DNA from: Acetatifactor sp.
Lineage (GTDB): Bacteria > Bacillota > Clostridia > Lachnospirales > Lachnospiraceae
Direction of reading: 5' to 3'
DNA: 41,951 bases
Assembly (NCBI GenBank): GCA_024695935.1
Contig: JAILHH010000029.1
Span: forward strand, 1 to 41,951
Position numbers and translations under genes: made by a program. Each line of letters opens with the position of its first letter. Within the stretch, counting starts at the first letter, position 1. Positions 25,242-32,397 of the stretch are shown piece after piece. The notes under the pieces were generated by a model, which made no database searches, was not told the origin of the DNA, and saw only the letters and a program-made list of their open reading frames with translations.

Positions 25242-25290
25242 CAGATCATTTCATGCAAGCATGATGATCTGTACTTGCCTCATTGTAAAA

Positions 25291-25334
25291 CAAAAAGACC
25301 GTCCCCAAGGCTCGTACGTCCTCAAAAACAGTCT
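25291..25334 (-). terminator. Terminator of tRNA-Lys
   Basis: On the minus strand AGACTGTTTTTGAGG and CCTTGGGGACGGTCT pair along 15 positions, several as G-U, with a nine-base loop. TTTTTG follows. It begins nine bases after the tRNA 3' end. Confidence 0.7.
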
Positions 25335-25342
25335 CTCGATAG

Positions 25343-25415
25343 TGCACCGCCAGGGGCTCGAACCCTGGACACCCTGATTAAGAGTCAGGTGCTCTACCAA
25401 CTGAGCTAGCGGTGC
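25343..25415 (-). tRNA. tRNA-Lys (anticodon CUU)
   Basis: The 73-base gene folds into a standard cloverleaf: acceptor GCACCGC/GCGGTGC, D arm GCTC-AGTTGGTA-GAGC, anticodon stem CCTGA/TCAGG with loop CTCTTAA (anticodon CTT), variable loop GTGTC, and T arm CAGGG-TTCGAGC-CCCTG. The discriminator is A and the CCA end is not encoded. It stands alone, not in a tRNA cluster. Confidence 0.97.
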
Positions 25416-25448
25416 ATTTTGCGTTTCGTCTTTCACAACGCAAGAATG

Positions 25449-25477
25449 ATTATATTATACAGACTCTTTAAATGCAA
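25449..25477 (-). promoter_or_regulatory. Promoter of tRNA-Lys
   Basis: TTGCAT and TATAAT are separated by 17 bases on the minus strand, about 35 bases before the mature 5' end of the tRNA. Confidence 0.6.
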
Positions 25478-25577
25478 GCATTTTTTACAATTTTTTTCGA
25501 ATTGTATAAATTTCATAAAATCCATATGATTTTTTTGCATTCACAAGTCACAATAACCATAAAATAAAGATAAAAGT

Positions 25578-25985
25578 CTATGCCCTGCATTTGTCACAAT
25601 AGCCGTATATCTCCAGCTTATGCCCCGTGATCATGAAGTTTTTCGGGCCTTTTCCGTACTGTATATGCATAAACGGGCAGGTATCTAACGGCACTCTCTT
25701 GTGACACTTAAGGCATATGGCAAAATGTGTATGCTCGCCACGGTTTAACTCATAAAGACCTGTTTCCTCACCCAAAAATGTGGTCTTTATGACCAGGCTC
25801 TGCTCCTCAAAGGCTGACATTATCCTGTATATGGTTGACAGTGCAAAATTCTCGCCTTCCGCCGTCTTTGTGGCTTCCTCGTAGATCTCTGCGCTGCTCA
25901 TGGGTCCGTTTGCCATATCCAATATGTCATATACGATTTTTCTCTGCTTTGTCCATTTGATCCCCTTTGGGTATTTTTCTTCCAT
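25578..25985 (-). CDS. Fur-family metal-responsive repressor
   Basis: This 135-residue regulator has an N-terminal winged helix (KWTKQRKIVYDILDM ... STIYRIMSAFEEQSLV), and a C-terminal metal-binding dimerisation domain with GEHTHFAICLKCHKRVPLDTCPF and a final CDKC. The two CxxC pairs form the structural zinc site. Which metal it senses (Fe, Zn, Mn or peroxide via PerR) cannot be settled from this. It follows the exporter gene by 33 bases and should be co-transcribed, so it probably controls that metal exporter. An in-frame GTG at 25994 is possible, but ATG at 25985 with AGGGTGA in front is better. Confidence 0.88.
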   Translation of the reverse strand: MEEKYPKGIKWTKQRKIVYDILDMANGPMSSAEIYEEATKTAEGENFALSTIYRIMSAFEEQSLVIKTTFLGEETGLYELNRGEHTHFAICLKCHKRVPLDTCPFMHIQYGKGPKNFMITGHKLEIYGYCDKCRA

Positions 25986-26018
25986 ACTTATCACCCTGAG
26001 ACTTTTACACGAATTGAT

Positions 26019-26867
26019 TTATAAAAACATATTAACCAGGTCTATCACAATACCACAGAAAACACCGATACCATAGAGAAGTGCAACCACGGTGAGGTTT
26101 TCCTTTTTGTGGTGATTGATCCTAAAGAGAACCAAAAGTCCCACTCCGGCTCCTACCAATAGTCCGCTCATCATGGCTCCGGCACTGATAACTCCTTCGA
26201 GGTAGAGAGTTGTTATCACAACGGATGCGGCGCAGTTAGGTATCAGACCCACCACACCTGCGATGATGGGGCCAAGCACGGGACGGTTCAAGATGATGCC
26301 GGCCAGGAATTCTTCTCCCGCAAAATGCATCACCACTTCAAGCAAAAAGGTAATGGCCAAAATAAAGAGGGCGATCTGTCCCGTATGAATAAGGGCGGAT
26401 TTTAAAATGCTTCCCTCTTCACAGTGACAGTGCTCCTGCTCACATATCTCGTGGATATGGATCTTAGTGGCGCGCTGTTTAAAAAATACCAGATCAATGA
26501 TGAAGCCGAAAACCGTTCCTATCACCATCTTTGCTCCTATGATCATGAGTATTGTCTTTACAGGGGCATGCTCCGATATCAGGATCGGCAGCATCTCATC
26601 CGAAGTGGATAAGTATATGGCAATGAGGGTTCCCATGGTGATAACTTTTCCGGCATAGAGGTTTGTGGCTGCCGCAGAAAATCCGCACTGGGGAAATGCT
26701 CCCAGTATCCCTCCGAATAAAGGGCCCCACTTCCCTGTCTTTCTGATCACACCTTCCGCTTTGCCTGCTGTTCTCTGCTCGATATACTCCATGGCAAGGT
26801 ATGTCAAAAACAGGAAAGGGATCAGTTTTAAGGTATCTATTAATGTTTCTTCTATTACTTCCAGCAT
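26019..26867 (-). CDS. Predicted metal or metalloid exporter (ArsP_2-like, 'arsenic efflux/manganese transporter' type)
   Basis: This 282-residue integral membrane protein has about eight to ten hydrophobic helices in two related halves, each with a Pro-Xaa-Cys motif: FPQCGFSAAATNLYAGK and IPNCAASVVITTLYLEG. Between them lies a soluble loop rich in His, Cys and Glu (KIHIHEICEQEHCHCEE), a likely metal-binding site. This layout fits the family annotated as arsenic efflux protein or putative manganese transporter (Pfam ArsP_2); substrate assignments in that family are weak. The pairing with a Fur-type regulator supports a metal ion. The ATG at 26867 has GGAGA about ten bases upstream. Confidence 0.78.
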   Translation of the reverse strand: MLEVIEETLIDTLKLIPFLFLTYLAMEYIEQRTAGKAEGVIRKTGKWGPLFGGILGAFPQCGFSAAATNLYAGKVITMGTLIAIYLSTSDEMLPILISEHAPVKTILMIIGAKMVIGTVFGFIIDLVFFKQRATKIHIHEICEQEHCHCEEGSILKSALIHTGQIALFILAITFLLEVVMHFAGEEFLAGIILNRPVLGPIIAGVVGLIPNCAASVVITTLYLEGVISAGAMMSGLLVGAGVGLLVLFRINHHKKENLTVVALLYGIGVFCGIVIDLVNMFL

Positions 26868-26906
26868 ATGACCGATATCTCCGTTTGGTATTGATTATTG
26901 CTAAAC

Positions 26907-26936
26907 ATTATGACAGAACTTTGAAATGCGCTACAA
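26907..26936 (-). promoter_or_regulatory. Candidate promoter of the exporter-Fur operon
   Basis: TTGTAG and CATAAT are separated by 18 bases on the minus strand, about 40 bases upstream of the exporter start. No clear Fur, Zur or Per box symmetry overlaps it. Confidence 0.4.
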
Positions 26937-26950
26937 TTTATTATAAAGCA

Positions 26951-26988
26951 AAAAAAGTTCTAGATGCAAATGATTCGCATCTAGAACT
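26951..26988 (-). terminator. Terminator after the nrdD transcription unit
   Basis: A perfect 12-base stem AGTTCTAGATGC / GCATCTAGAACT with a nine-base loop is followed by seven T residues on the minus strand. It lies about 30 bases past the small membrane protein gene. Confidence 0.88.
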
Positions 26989-27016
26989 ATATCATGTTTT
27001 TTTCTTATGTCAACAA

Positions 27017-27313
27017 CTAATTTCTAAACTTTTTATGATCTCTGATTATGGGTATCACGTACAGTACACCGCATACCAAAAACAGAATGCCCAGCACTAT
27101 GTACATCTTTCTTTCGGAATTCACACCGTTTAAGATCCATATGATCCCGGCAAGGACATATACGATAGCGGCTATTATCTTTACGACAATATTTTGTTTT
27201 GTAAGTTTTCCGGAGTAAGCTTTTTCCTGTTCCTCCCGCTCCTTTAACTCATTCGCCTCTATCTGTGCATCCGTTGGGACTGTACTTTTTAAATAATCAA
27301 AATCGTCATTCAT
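27017..27313 (-). CDS. Small two-helix membrane protein
   Basis: This 98-residue protein has a charged N-terminus rich in Glu and Lys (about 1-42) followed by two membrane helices (IVVKIIAAIVYVLAGIIWIL and YIVLGILFLVCGVLYVIPII) and a short basic tail. I do not recognise a named family. The ATG lies three bases after the nrdD stop and has no purine-rich ribosome binding site, so translation probably depends on coupling to nrdD. In many Firmicutes the gene in this position is nrdG, the activase for NrdD, which this is not. Confidence 0.7.
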   Translation of the reverse strand: MNDDFDYLKSTVPTDAQIEANELKEREEQEKAYSGKLTKQNIVVKIIAAIVYVLAGIIWILNGVNSERKMYIVLGILFLVCGVLYVIPIIRDHKKFRN

Positions 27314-27316
27314 ATT

Positions 27317-29506
27317 TTATAAATGTAATACTCTGTCCTTGATCTCCTGTGTTCTTCCCTGGTTCCAGAACTGGGTTCCGATGTAACCGCAGGTACGTCT
27401 TGCAACAGCCATCTTGTTCTGATCACGGTTTCCGCAATTAGGACACTCCCAGATAAGCTTTCCTGTCTCGTCCTCGATTATCTGGATCTCGCCGTCATAA
27501 CCGCATACCTCACAATAATCACTCTTTGTATTGAGCTCGGCATACATGATGTTTTCATAGATAAACTTCATAACCGACAATACTGCGGGAATGTTGTCCT
27601 GCATATTGGGAACTTCAACATAGCTGATTGCACCACCGGGCGAAAGCTTCTGGAACTCGGACTCCAGTTTCAGCTTGCTGAAAGCATCGATCTTTTCGGT
27701 TACATGCACATGATAACTGTTTGTGATGTAATTCTTTGTGGTGACTCCGGGAATGAAACCGAATCTCTTCTGGAGACATTTAGCGAATTTATATGTTGTG
27801 GACTCAAGAGGAGTTCCGTATACGGAATAGCTGATATTCTCAGCTGCCTTCCACTCAGCACACTTGTCATTTAACTTCTGCATTACAGCAAGAGCAAATT
27901 CCTTGCCTTCAGGATCAGTATGGGATTTTCCTGTCATGTAATAACACATCTCATACACACCGGCATATCCGAGAGAGATCGTTGAATAACCGTTGTAAAG
28001 GAGCTTGTCGATGGTCTCGCCCTTCTTTAATCTGGCAAGAGCACCGTACTGCCACAAAATGGGAGCCGCATCGCTTCTGGTTCCAAGGAGTCTCTCATGT
28101 CTGCATCTGAGGGCTCTGTGACAAAGTTCAAGTCTGTCCTCCAATATATCCCAGAATTTGTCCATGTCCTTTTGGGAAGAAAGAGCTACATCCACCAGGT
28201 TTATGGTCACAACACCCTGATTGAAACGTCCGTAGAACTTATATGAACCATCCTCGTTTTTCTGAGTTTCCTCAACTGTAAGGAAGGATCTGCATCCCAT
28301 ACAGGTGTAGACATTACCCTTTTTCAGCTCCTTCATCTTCTTTGCGGAAATATAATCGGGAACCATTCTCTTTGCGGTACATTCTGCCGCAAGCTCTGTG
28401 AGGTACCAATATTTTGATTCCTCAGTGATATTGTCCTCGTCAAGTACGTATATAAGCTTAGGGAATGCAGGTGTTACCCACACGCCTTTCTCGTTCTTTA
28501 TACCCTGGATCCTCTGACGGAGCACTTCCTCAATGATAAGTGCCAAATCGTCACGAAGAACTCCATCGGGAACTTCATCCAGATACATGAATGCAGTTAC
28601 GAAAGGAGCCTGTCCGTTACATGTCATGAGAGTGATGAGCTGGTACTGAATTGTCTGGATACCGTCGCTGATCTCTTTTTTTAGTCTCTTCTCAGTGATC
28701 TGTCTGATGATATTCTCATCCAGACTGTCTCCACATGCCTGTCTCTCCTCAGTAACCTGCTTGATGATCTTTGCACGGCTGACTTCTATAAAGGGAGCCA
28801 GGTGCGCCAGTGAGAAGGACTGACCGCCGTACTGATTTGATGCAACCTGTGCCACGATCTGTGTGGTCACGTTACATGCCGTAAAGAAACTCTTTGGCTT
28901 CTCGATCATGGTGCCGCTGATAACGGTGCCGTTCTGAAGCATGTCCTCTAAGTTTATCAGATCACAGTTGTGTTCTCTCTGTGCAAAATAATCAGAATCG
29001 TGGAAGTGAATGATACCTTCCTCATGTGCTTTCACAACTTCCTCGGGAAGAAGTACACGTCTTGTGAGATCCTTGCTGACCTCACCTGCCATGTAATCAC
29101 GCTGAGTTGAGTTGATAACAGGATCCTTGTTTGAATTTTCCTGATTTACTTCTTCGTTTGCATTATCAAGCAGAGCAAAGATTCCGTCGTCGGTTGAATT
29201 GGATTTACGGGCGATCTCTCTCTTGTAACGATAACGCACATATTTCTGTGCTACCTCATATCCACGCATCTCCATGATGGCTGTCTCAACCATATCCTGG
29301 ATATCCTCCACATGAACCGCATGCGGAATTTTCGCGATCTTTGTGGTAACATTCTCTGCAATTGCCTCAAGCTGATATGAACTGAGTTGATGAAGCTTGT
29401 CCACTTCCTCATTGGCTGTTTTAACCGCATTAACAATCTTCGAAATGTTGAAAGGAACCTCCTCGCCATTTCGCTTTATAACTCTTGTTTTAATACTGTC
29501 CGCCAT
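27317..29506 (-). CDS. nrdD: Anaerobic ribonucleoside-triphosphate reductase NrdD (class III)
   Basis: This oxygen-sensitive glycyl radical enzyme reduces ribonucleoside triphosphates to deoxyribonucleotides. The N-terminal ATP-cone (about 5-95, VIKRNGEEVPFNISKIVNAV) is the allosteric activity site. The core has EHNCDLINLEDML, QYGGQSFSLAHLAPF, MTCNGQAPFVTAFMYL and NVYTCMGCRSFLT. The C-terminus has a four-Cys zinc site (CEVCGYDGE ... CPNCG) and the radical loop RRTCGYIGTQFWNQGR, where Gly707 should carry the radical. At 729 residues it is complete. The ATG at 29506 follows AGGGGAT. It is controlled by a good promoter with NrdR boxes at its start site. The activase NrdG must lie elsewhere. Confidence 0.96.
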   Translation of the reverse strand: MADSIKTRVIKRNGEEVPFNISKIVNAVKTANEEVDKLHQLSSYQLEAIAENVTTKIAKIPHAVHVEDIQDMVETAIMEMRGYEVAQKYVRYRYKREIARKSNSTDDGIFALLDNANEEVNQENSNKDPVINSTQRDYMAGEVSKDLTRRVLLPEEVVKAHEEGIIHFHDSDYFAQREHNCDLINLEDMLQNGTVISGTMIEKPKSFFTACNVTTQIVAQVASNQYGGQSFSLAHLAPFIEVSRAKIIKQVTEERQACGDSLDENIIRQITEKRLKKEISDGIQTIQYQLITLMTCNGQAPFVTAFMYLDEVPDGVLRDDLALIIEEVLRQRIQGIKNEKGVWVTPAFPKLIYVLDEDNITEESKYWYLTELAAECTAKRMVPDYISAKKMKELKKGNVYTCMGCRSFLTVEETQKNEDGSYKFYGRFNQGVVTINLVDVALSSQKDMDKFWDILEDRLELCHRALRCRHERLLGTRSDAAPILWQYGALARLKKGETIDKLLYNGYSTISLGYAGVYEMCYYMTGKSHTDPEGKEFALAVMQKLNDKCAEWKAAENISYSVYGTPLESTTYKFAKCLQKRFGFIPGVTTKNYITNSYHVHVTEKIDAFSKLKLESEFQKLSPGGAISYVEVPNMQDNIPAVLSVMKFIYENIMYAELNTKSDYCEVCGYDGEIQIIEDETGKLIWECPNCGNRDQNKMAVARRTCGYIGTQFWNQGRTQEIKDRVLHL

Positions 29507-29525
29507 TATTGATATCCCCTTTTCG

Positions 29526-29541
29526 ACACAAAATCTAGTAT
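29526..29541. promoter_or_regulatory. NrdR box A
   Basis: ACACAAAATCTAGTAT resembles the NrdR consensus acaCwAtATaTwGtgt. It lies in the nrdD leader, 33 bases from box B, close to three helical turns. Confidence 0.65.
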
Positions 29542-29558
29542 TGCATAAAAATTATCTA

Positions 29559-29574
29559 ACACAATATCTAGTGC
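29559..29574. promoter_or_regulatory. NrdR box B
   Basis: ACACAATATCTAGTGC matches 14 of 16 positions of the NrdR consensus. It lies just after the -10 box, where NrdR bound with ATP/dATP would block transcription. Confidence 0.78.
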
Positions 29575-29580
29575 ATATTA

Positions 29581-29609
29581 AATATAACTCTGATTGGCAG
29601 ATTGGTCAA
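29581..29609 (-). promoter_or_regulatory. nrdD promoter
   Basis: TTGACC and TATATT are separated by 17 bases on the minus strand. The predicted start site falls at box B, leaving a leader of about 65 bases. Confidence 0.65.
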
Positions 29610-29676
29610 TGGACTAAATCTACCAATTATTATATCGTATTTTTATACAAAATTATTATACCTTTTACAAAAATTA

Positions 29677-29724
29677 CCACAAATTCTAGTGGTTAATTAT
29701 TTAACAAGCCACTAAATCTATGAA
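29677..29724. promoter_or_regulatory. Second pair of NrdR-like boxes (C and D)
   Basis: Box C, CCACAAATTCTAGTGG at 29677-29692, agrees with box B at 12 of 16 positions. Box D, CCACTAAATCTATGAA at 29709-29724, agrees at about 9 of 16. They are 32 bases apart, nearly the same spacing as A-B. A related half-site, ACTAAATCTA, is at 29613-29622. A TATAAT on the minus strand just downstream of box C (29657-29662) may mark a second, upstream nrdD promoter. Confidence 0.45.
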
Positions 29725-29766
29725 AACGGGATATTTAAGCCCTTTGCGGGCACCCGGCATGCTCAC

Positions 29767-32226
29767 CTACAGATCCATGCCACCTTCCATCACCAGATCC
29801 AGTACCCTTTTTAAGCAGATATTTATGTCTTCATCCGTGAGTTTTCCGGCTTTGTAATCTTTTAAACATTCCTTTATGACGCCATTTCCTCCCGGCATTA
29901 TCAGATCATTTCCGGCCTTATACGCATCGGCTCTTCCCGCAAGTCCCTTGCTTGTGGACATCCAGTCAGTCATCACAACACCCTTAAATCCCCATTCGTT
30001 CCTAAGGACCTTGGTGCACAGATCGTGACTGTTCGGAGTATATACATGATTTACCTTGTTATAGCTTGTCATCACAGCCTTTGCTCCGCCCTTTTTTACC
30101 GCCAGTCTAAAGCCCTCCAGATATATTTCCCTCAGGGCTCTCTCCGACAGATTGGCGGATGTACCTGCACGGCTCGTCTCCTGATTATTGCAGGCAAAGT
30201 GCTTGATGGTAACATATTTTCCTCTGTGGCTCTGAACACCGCGGCTAATGGCCGCTGCCACAAGGCCAGTTAGGAGCGGGTCCTCGCTGAAATACTCATA
30301 ATTTCTGCCGCAAAGCGGATTTCTGTGTATATTCATTCCGGGCGCCAACCAAAATGTGGCTCCAAATTCCTCCATCTCTCTTCCCACCGCATCACCTACT
30401 TTTTCAAGGAGATTAACATTCCACGTCTGAGCAAGCGCAGTGCCCACCGGAAATGAAGTGGCATTCTGATATATGAGAGTGTCTTTTTTTGCATCCCCGG
30501 TCATCATCTTTTTTATAAACTCAGGCCATTCGTTCATAAAATCCATCATCATTTCCATGGGCTTTACAGCGCCTTTTTTCGTGATGGCAGAAACCCTCTG
30601 GAGCCTGAGACCCGCAGGGCCGTCGCAGAGAGCAACGGACGGGATATTTTTATCTCTGATGGCTGCGGTATATGCGGCAGCCCCGGGAACCGTGAGAGTG
30701 CAATCCTTTGCCCCCATAAATCCCGTACCCGACAAAAGCGTCAGTTTTTCTTTTATGGTAAGGTTCTCCACCAGTTTCTCTGCTTTTTCATCATGATCTT
30801 CGACCTGTGTCCCGTAATCATAAACTTCCGTCTTTATGAACCCTGTGTCAGCAACTATTCCCGTAAGCCCTGCTGCGTCAAATCCCGTGGCCCTTGGCAG
30901 ATCGAGTTCCTCAAACTTTACTTCGCAGGGACAGATATTTTTACATTTTGATAAGATTATCCTGTTCTGTATTTCAATATAAGCTACGGGGCTAACCTTC
31001 TCACAGTTTTCTCCTATGAGGATCACATATTTACCAGGCTCGCAGACATATGAAGCCTCCGCTTCGTCATAAGAGGAAAGATTCCGGAAATCAAAGAAGA
31101 TTCCTATCCTCTCACTCTCTCCCTCTTGAAGCACAGATGATTTTCCAAATCCCACCAGGCGCTTTCTCTCTTTTGCAAGCTTCCCTTCAGGGCAGGCTGC
31201 ATAAACCTGAACGATCTTTTTGCCCGCAGGTCCTTTGACATTTGTGACACTTACGTCAATTTTAAAGCTGTCCCTATCCTGTACCAGGTCTCTATACTCC
31301 AGTTTAAACTCCGAATAGCTTAGGCCGTATCCGAAGGGATATCTGACATTTGCGCCAAAGGTGTCATAGCACCTGTATCCCACAAATATTCCCTCGCCGT
31401 AATCCGTCTCCCTTGGGTTTCCATCGAGATCAGCAAATCCGCCCGCGCCCGGCACGTCGTAATAGCTGTTTACCCAGGTATCCGTAAGCGCTCCCGAAGG
31501 ATTCGCCTTTCCCGTTAAAATATCCGCAAAAGCTCTGCCGCTTTCCATTCCCTGCTGGCAGAGGAAAATAACCGCATTTATCTCCGGAATCTCATCAAGC
31601 ACGGACATGTCCATGGATCCGCCTGCGTTTATGACCAGTATCAGTTTTTCGAAATGCTTTGCCAGAAACTTAAGATTCTCTACCTCTCTTGGCATAAAAG
31701 TAAAATCGTAGTCGGAAAGTGACCTGTCCGCACATTCTCCCGCCTGTCTGGCGACAGCATAGATACAGATCTCCGCCTTGGAATCCGCCACATCCTCATA
31801 GGTGACGATGGGGCCTGCGGGGATCTTAAATGGATTTGCCATGATATTTATCATATCTTCAGCGCTTTTCCCAATGGGAATTCCGACCGGGTTCTGTTTC
31901 TTAAACTTTTCTTTTTCCGTTTCGTATTCCGAGATATATCTGCTTACATAGTTTTCGTTATATACTGAAAATCCTGCTTTTTTAAGTCCCTCGCATATAT
32001 CAATGACATGTCTCTCGTTGACTTCTCCGGAGCCTGTTCCGCCCTTTACCATCTTTACTGCGGCCGAGCCGAAAAGTGCTATATTGCAGGGCGCCACGGG
32101 AAGCGCTCCGTCGTTTTTTAACAATACGATGCTTTCCACGGCAGCGCTGTAAGCCACCTCGCGATTCTCAACTTCCCTCGCTGTTATCTCATCCGACAAT
32201 GACGCTTTGATATTAGGCATTTTCAT
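29767..32226 (-). CDS. GH3 beta-glucosidase with swapped domain order
   Basis: This 819-residue cytoplasmic enzyme probably hydrolyses cellobiose or other beta-glucosides after uptake. The alpha/beta sandwich that is C-terminal in most GH3 enzymes comes first: AVESIVLLKNDGALPV near residue 28, then the PFGYGLSYSEF and FnIII-like region around 300-400. The TIM-barrel comes second: CDGPAGLRLQ, HRNPLCGRNYEYFSEDPLLTG split across 630-650, KHFACNNQE, and nucleophile loop GVVMTDW with Asp at about 754. This order is known from Butyrivibrio fibrisolvens and Ruminococcus albus beta-glucosidases. No signal peptide is present. The ATG at 32226 follows AGGGAGG. It is transcribed alone from the promoter at 32267-32295. 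Confidence 0.92.
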   Translation of the reverse strand: MKMPNIKASLSDEITAREVENREVAYSAAVESIVLLKNDGALPVAPCNIALFGSAAVKMVKGGTGSGEVNERHVIDICEGLKKAGFSVYNENYVSRYISEYETEKEKFKKQNPVGIPIGKSAEDMINIMANPFKIPAGPIVTYEDVADSKAEICIYAVARQAGECADRSLSDYDFTFMPREVENLKFLAKHFEKLILVINAGGSMDMSVLDEIPEINAVIFLCQQGMESGRAFADILTGKANPSGALTDTWVNSYYDVPGAGGFADLDGNPRETDYGEGIFVGYRCYDTFGANVRYPFGYGLSYSEFKLEYRDLVQDRDSFKIDVSVTNVKGPAGKKIVQVYAACPEGKLAKERKRLVGFGKSSVLQEGESERIGIFFDFRNLSSYDEAEASYVCEPGKYVILIGENCEKVSPVAYIEIQNRIILSKCKNICPCEVKFEELDLPRATGFDAAGLTGIVADTGFIKTEVYDYGTQVEDHDEKAEKLVENLTIKEKLTLLSGTGFMGAKDCTLTVPGAAAYTAAIRDKNIPSVALCDGPAGLRLQRVSAITKKGAVKPMEMMMDFMNEWPEFIKKMMTGDAKKDTLIYQNATSFPVGTALAQTWNVNLLEKVGDAVGREMEEFGATFWLAPGMNIHRNPLCGRNYEYFSEDPLLTGLVAAAISRGVQSHRGKYVTIKHFACNNQETSRAGTSANLSERALREIYLEGFRLAVKKGGAKAVMTSYNKVNHVYTPNSHDLCTKVLRNEWGFKGVVMTDWMSTSKGLAGRADAYKAGNDLIMPGGNGVIKECLKDYKAGKLTDEDINICLKRVLDLVMEGGMDL

Positions 32227-32266
32227 GGCAATCCTCCCTGTTATTTGTCTTAGTACCTATATGGTT

Positions 32267-32295
32267 ATTATATTATCTCATATCTTTACAGGCAA
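32267..32295 (-). promoter_or_regulatory. Promoter of the GH3 gene
   Basis: TTGCCT and a perfect TATAAT are spaced by 17 bases on the minus strand, about 40 bases before the start codon. Confidence 0.65.
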
Positions 32296-32321
32296 TAAAT
32301 CCACCGGTTTTTTCTCTTTAA

Positions 32322-32364
32322 AAACAGAATCAGAGCACGAAGATTTCCTCCGCGCTCTGATTCT
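32322..32364 (-). terminator. Terminator after the surface-protein operon
   Basis: AGAATCAGAGC and GCTCTGATTCT form a perfect 11-base stem; on the minus strand it is followed by GTTTTTAAAG. It begins about 35 bases after the stop at 32398. Confidence 0.8.
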
Positions 32365-32397
32365 TTTGCCCATATTTTACTTAGGAAGATAAAAGCG

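Larger units (their letters stand above)
25019..25273. repeat. Two-unit array of nested hairpins between tatD and tRNA-Lys
   Basis: Each unit holds three structures in order. The first is a CGAG...CTCG hairpin (25019-25040 and 25166-25193). The second is a nested hairpin GACACC-AGGC-aaaa-GCCT-GGTGTC (25043-25072 and 25196-25225). After ATTCGCCAAATA comes a hairpin with different arms but a shared ATTTCAT/GCAA interior (TTGATT/AATCAT near 25089-25110; TACAGATCAT/ATGATCTGTA at 25240-25273). Unit 1 has one more long hairpin, arms AATCATAGATGAAAA at 25105-25119 and their complement at 25130-25144. No credible protein is encoded. This fills the stretch between 24975 and 25290. Confidence 0.7.

Noticed and set aside
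25019-25273. CRISPR-like repeat
   Set aside because: Only two copies of a 52-base core with internal hairpins, a single 101-base gap and no cas genes.
25194-25436. Open frames on both strands over the tRNA
   Set aside because: They read through tRNA-Lys and the hairpin repeat; the tRNA cloverleaf explains the sequence.
26907-26990. Fur, Zur or PerR box before the exporter
   Set aside because: AT-rich half-sites can be found, but no 7-1-7 symmetry convincing enough to call.
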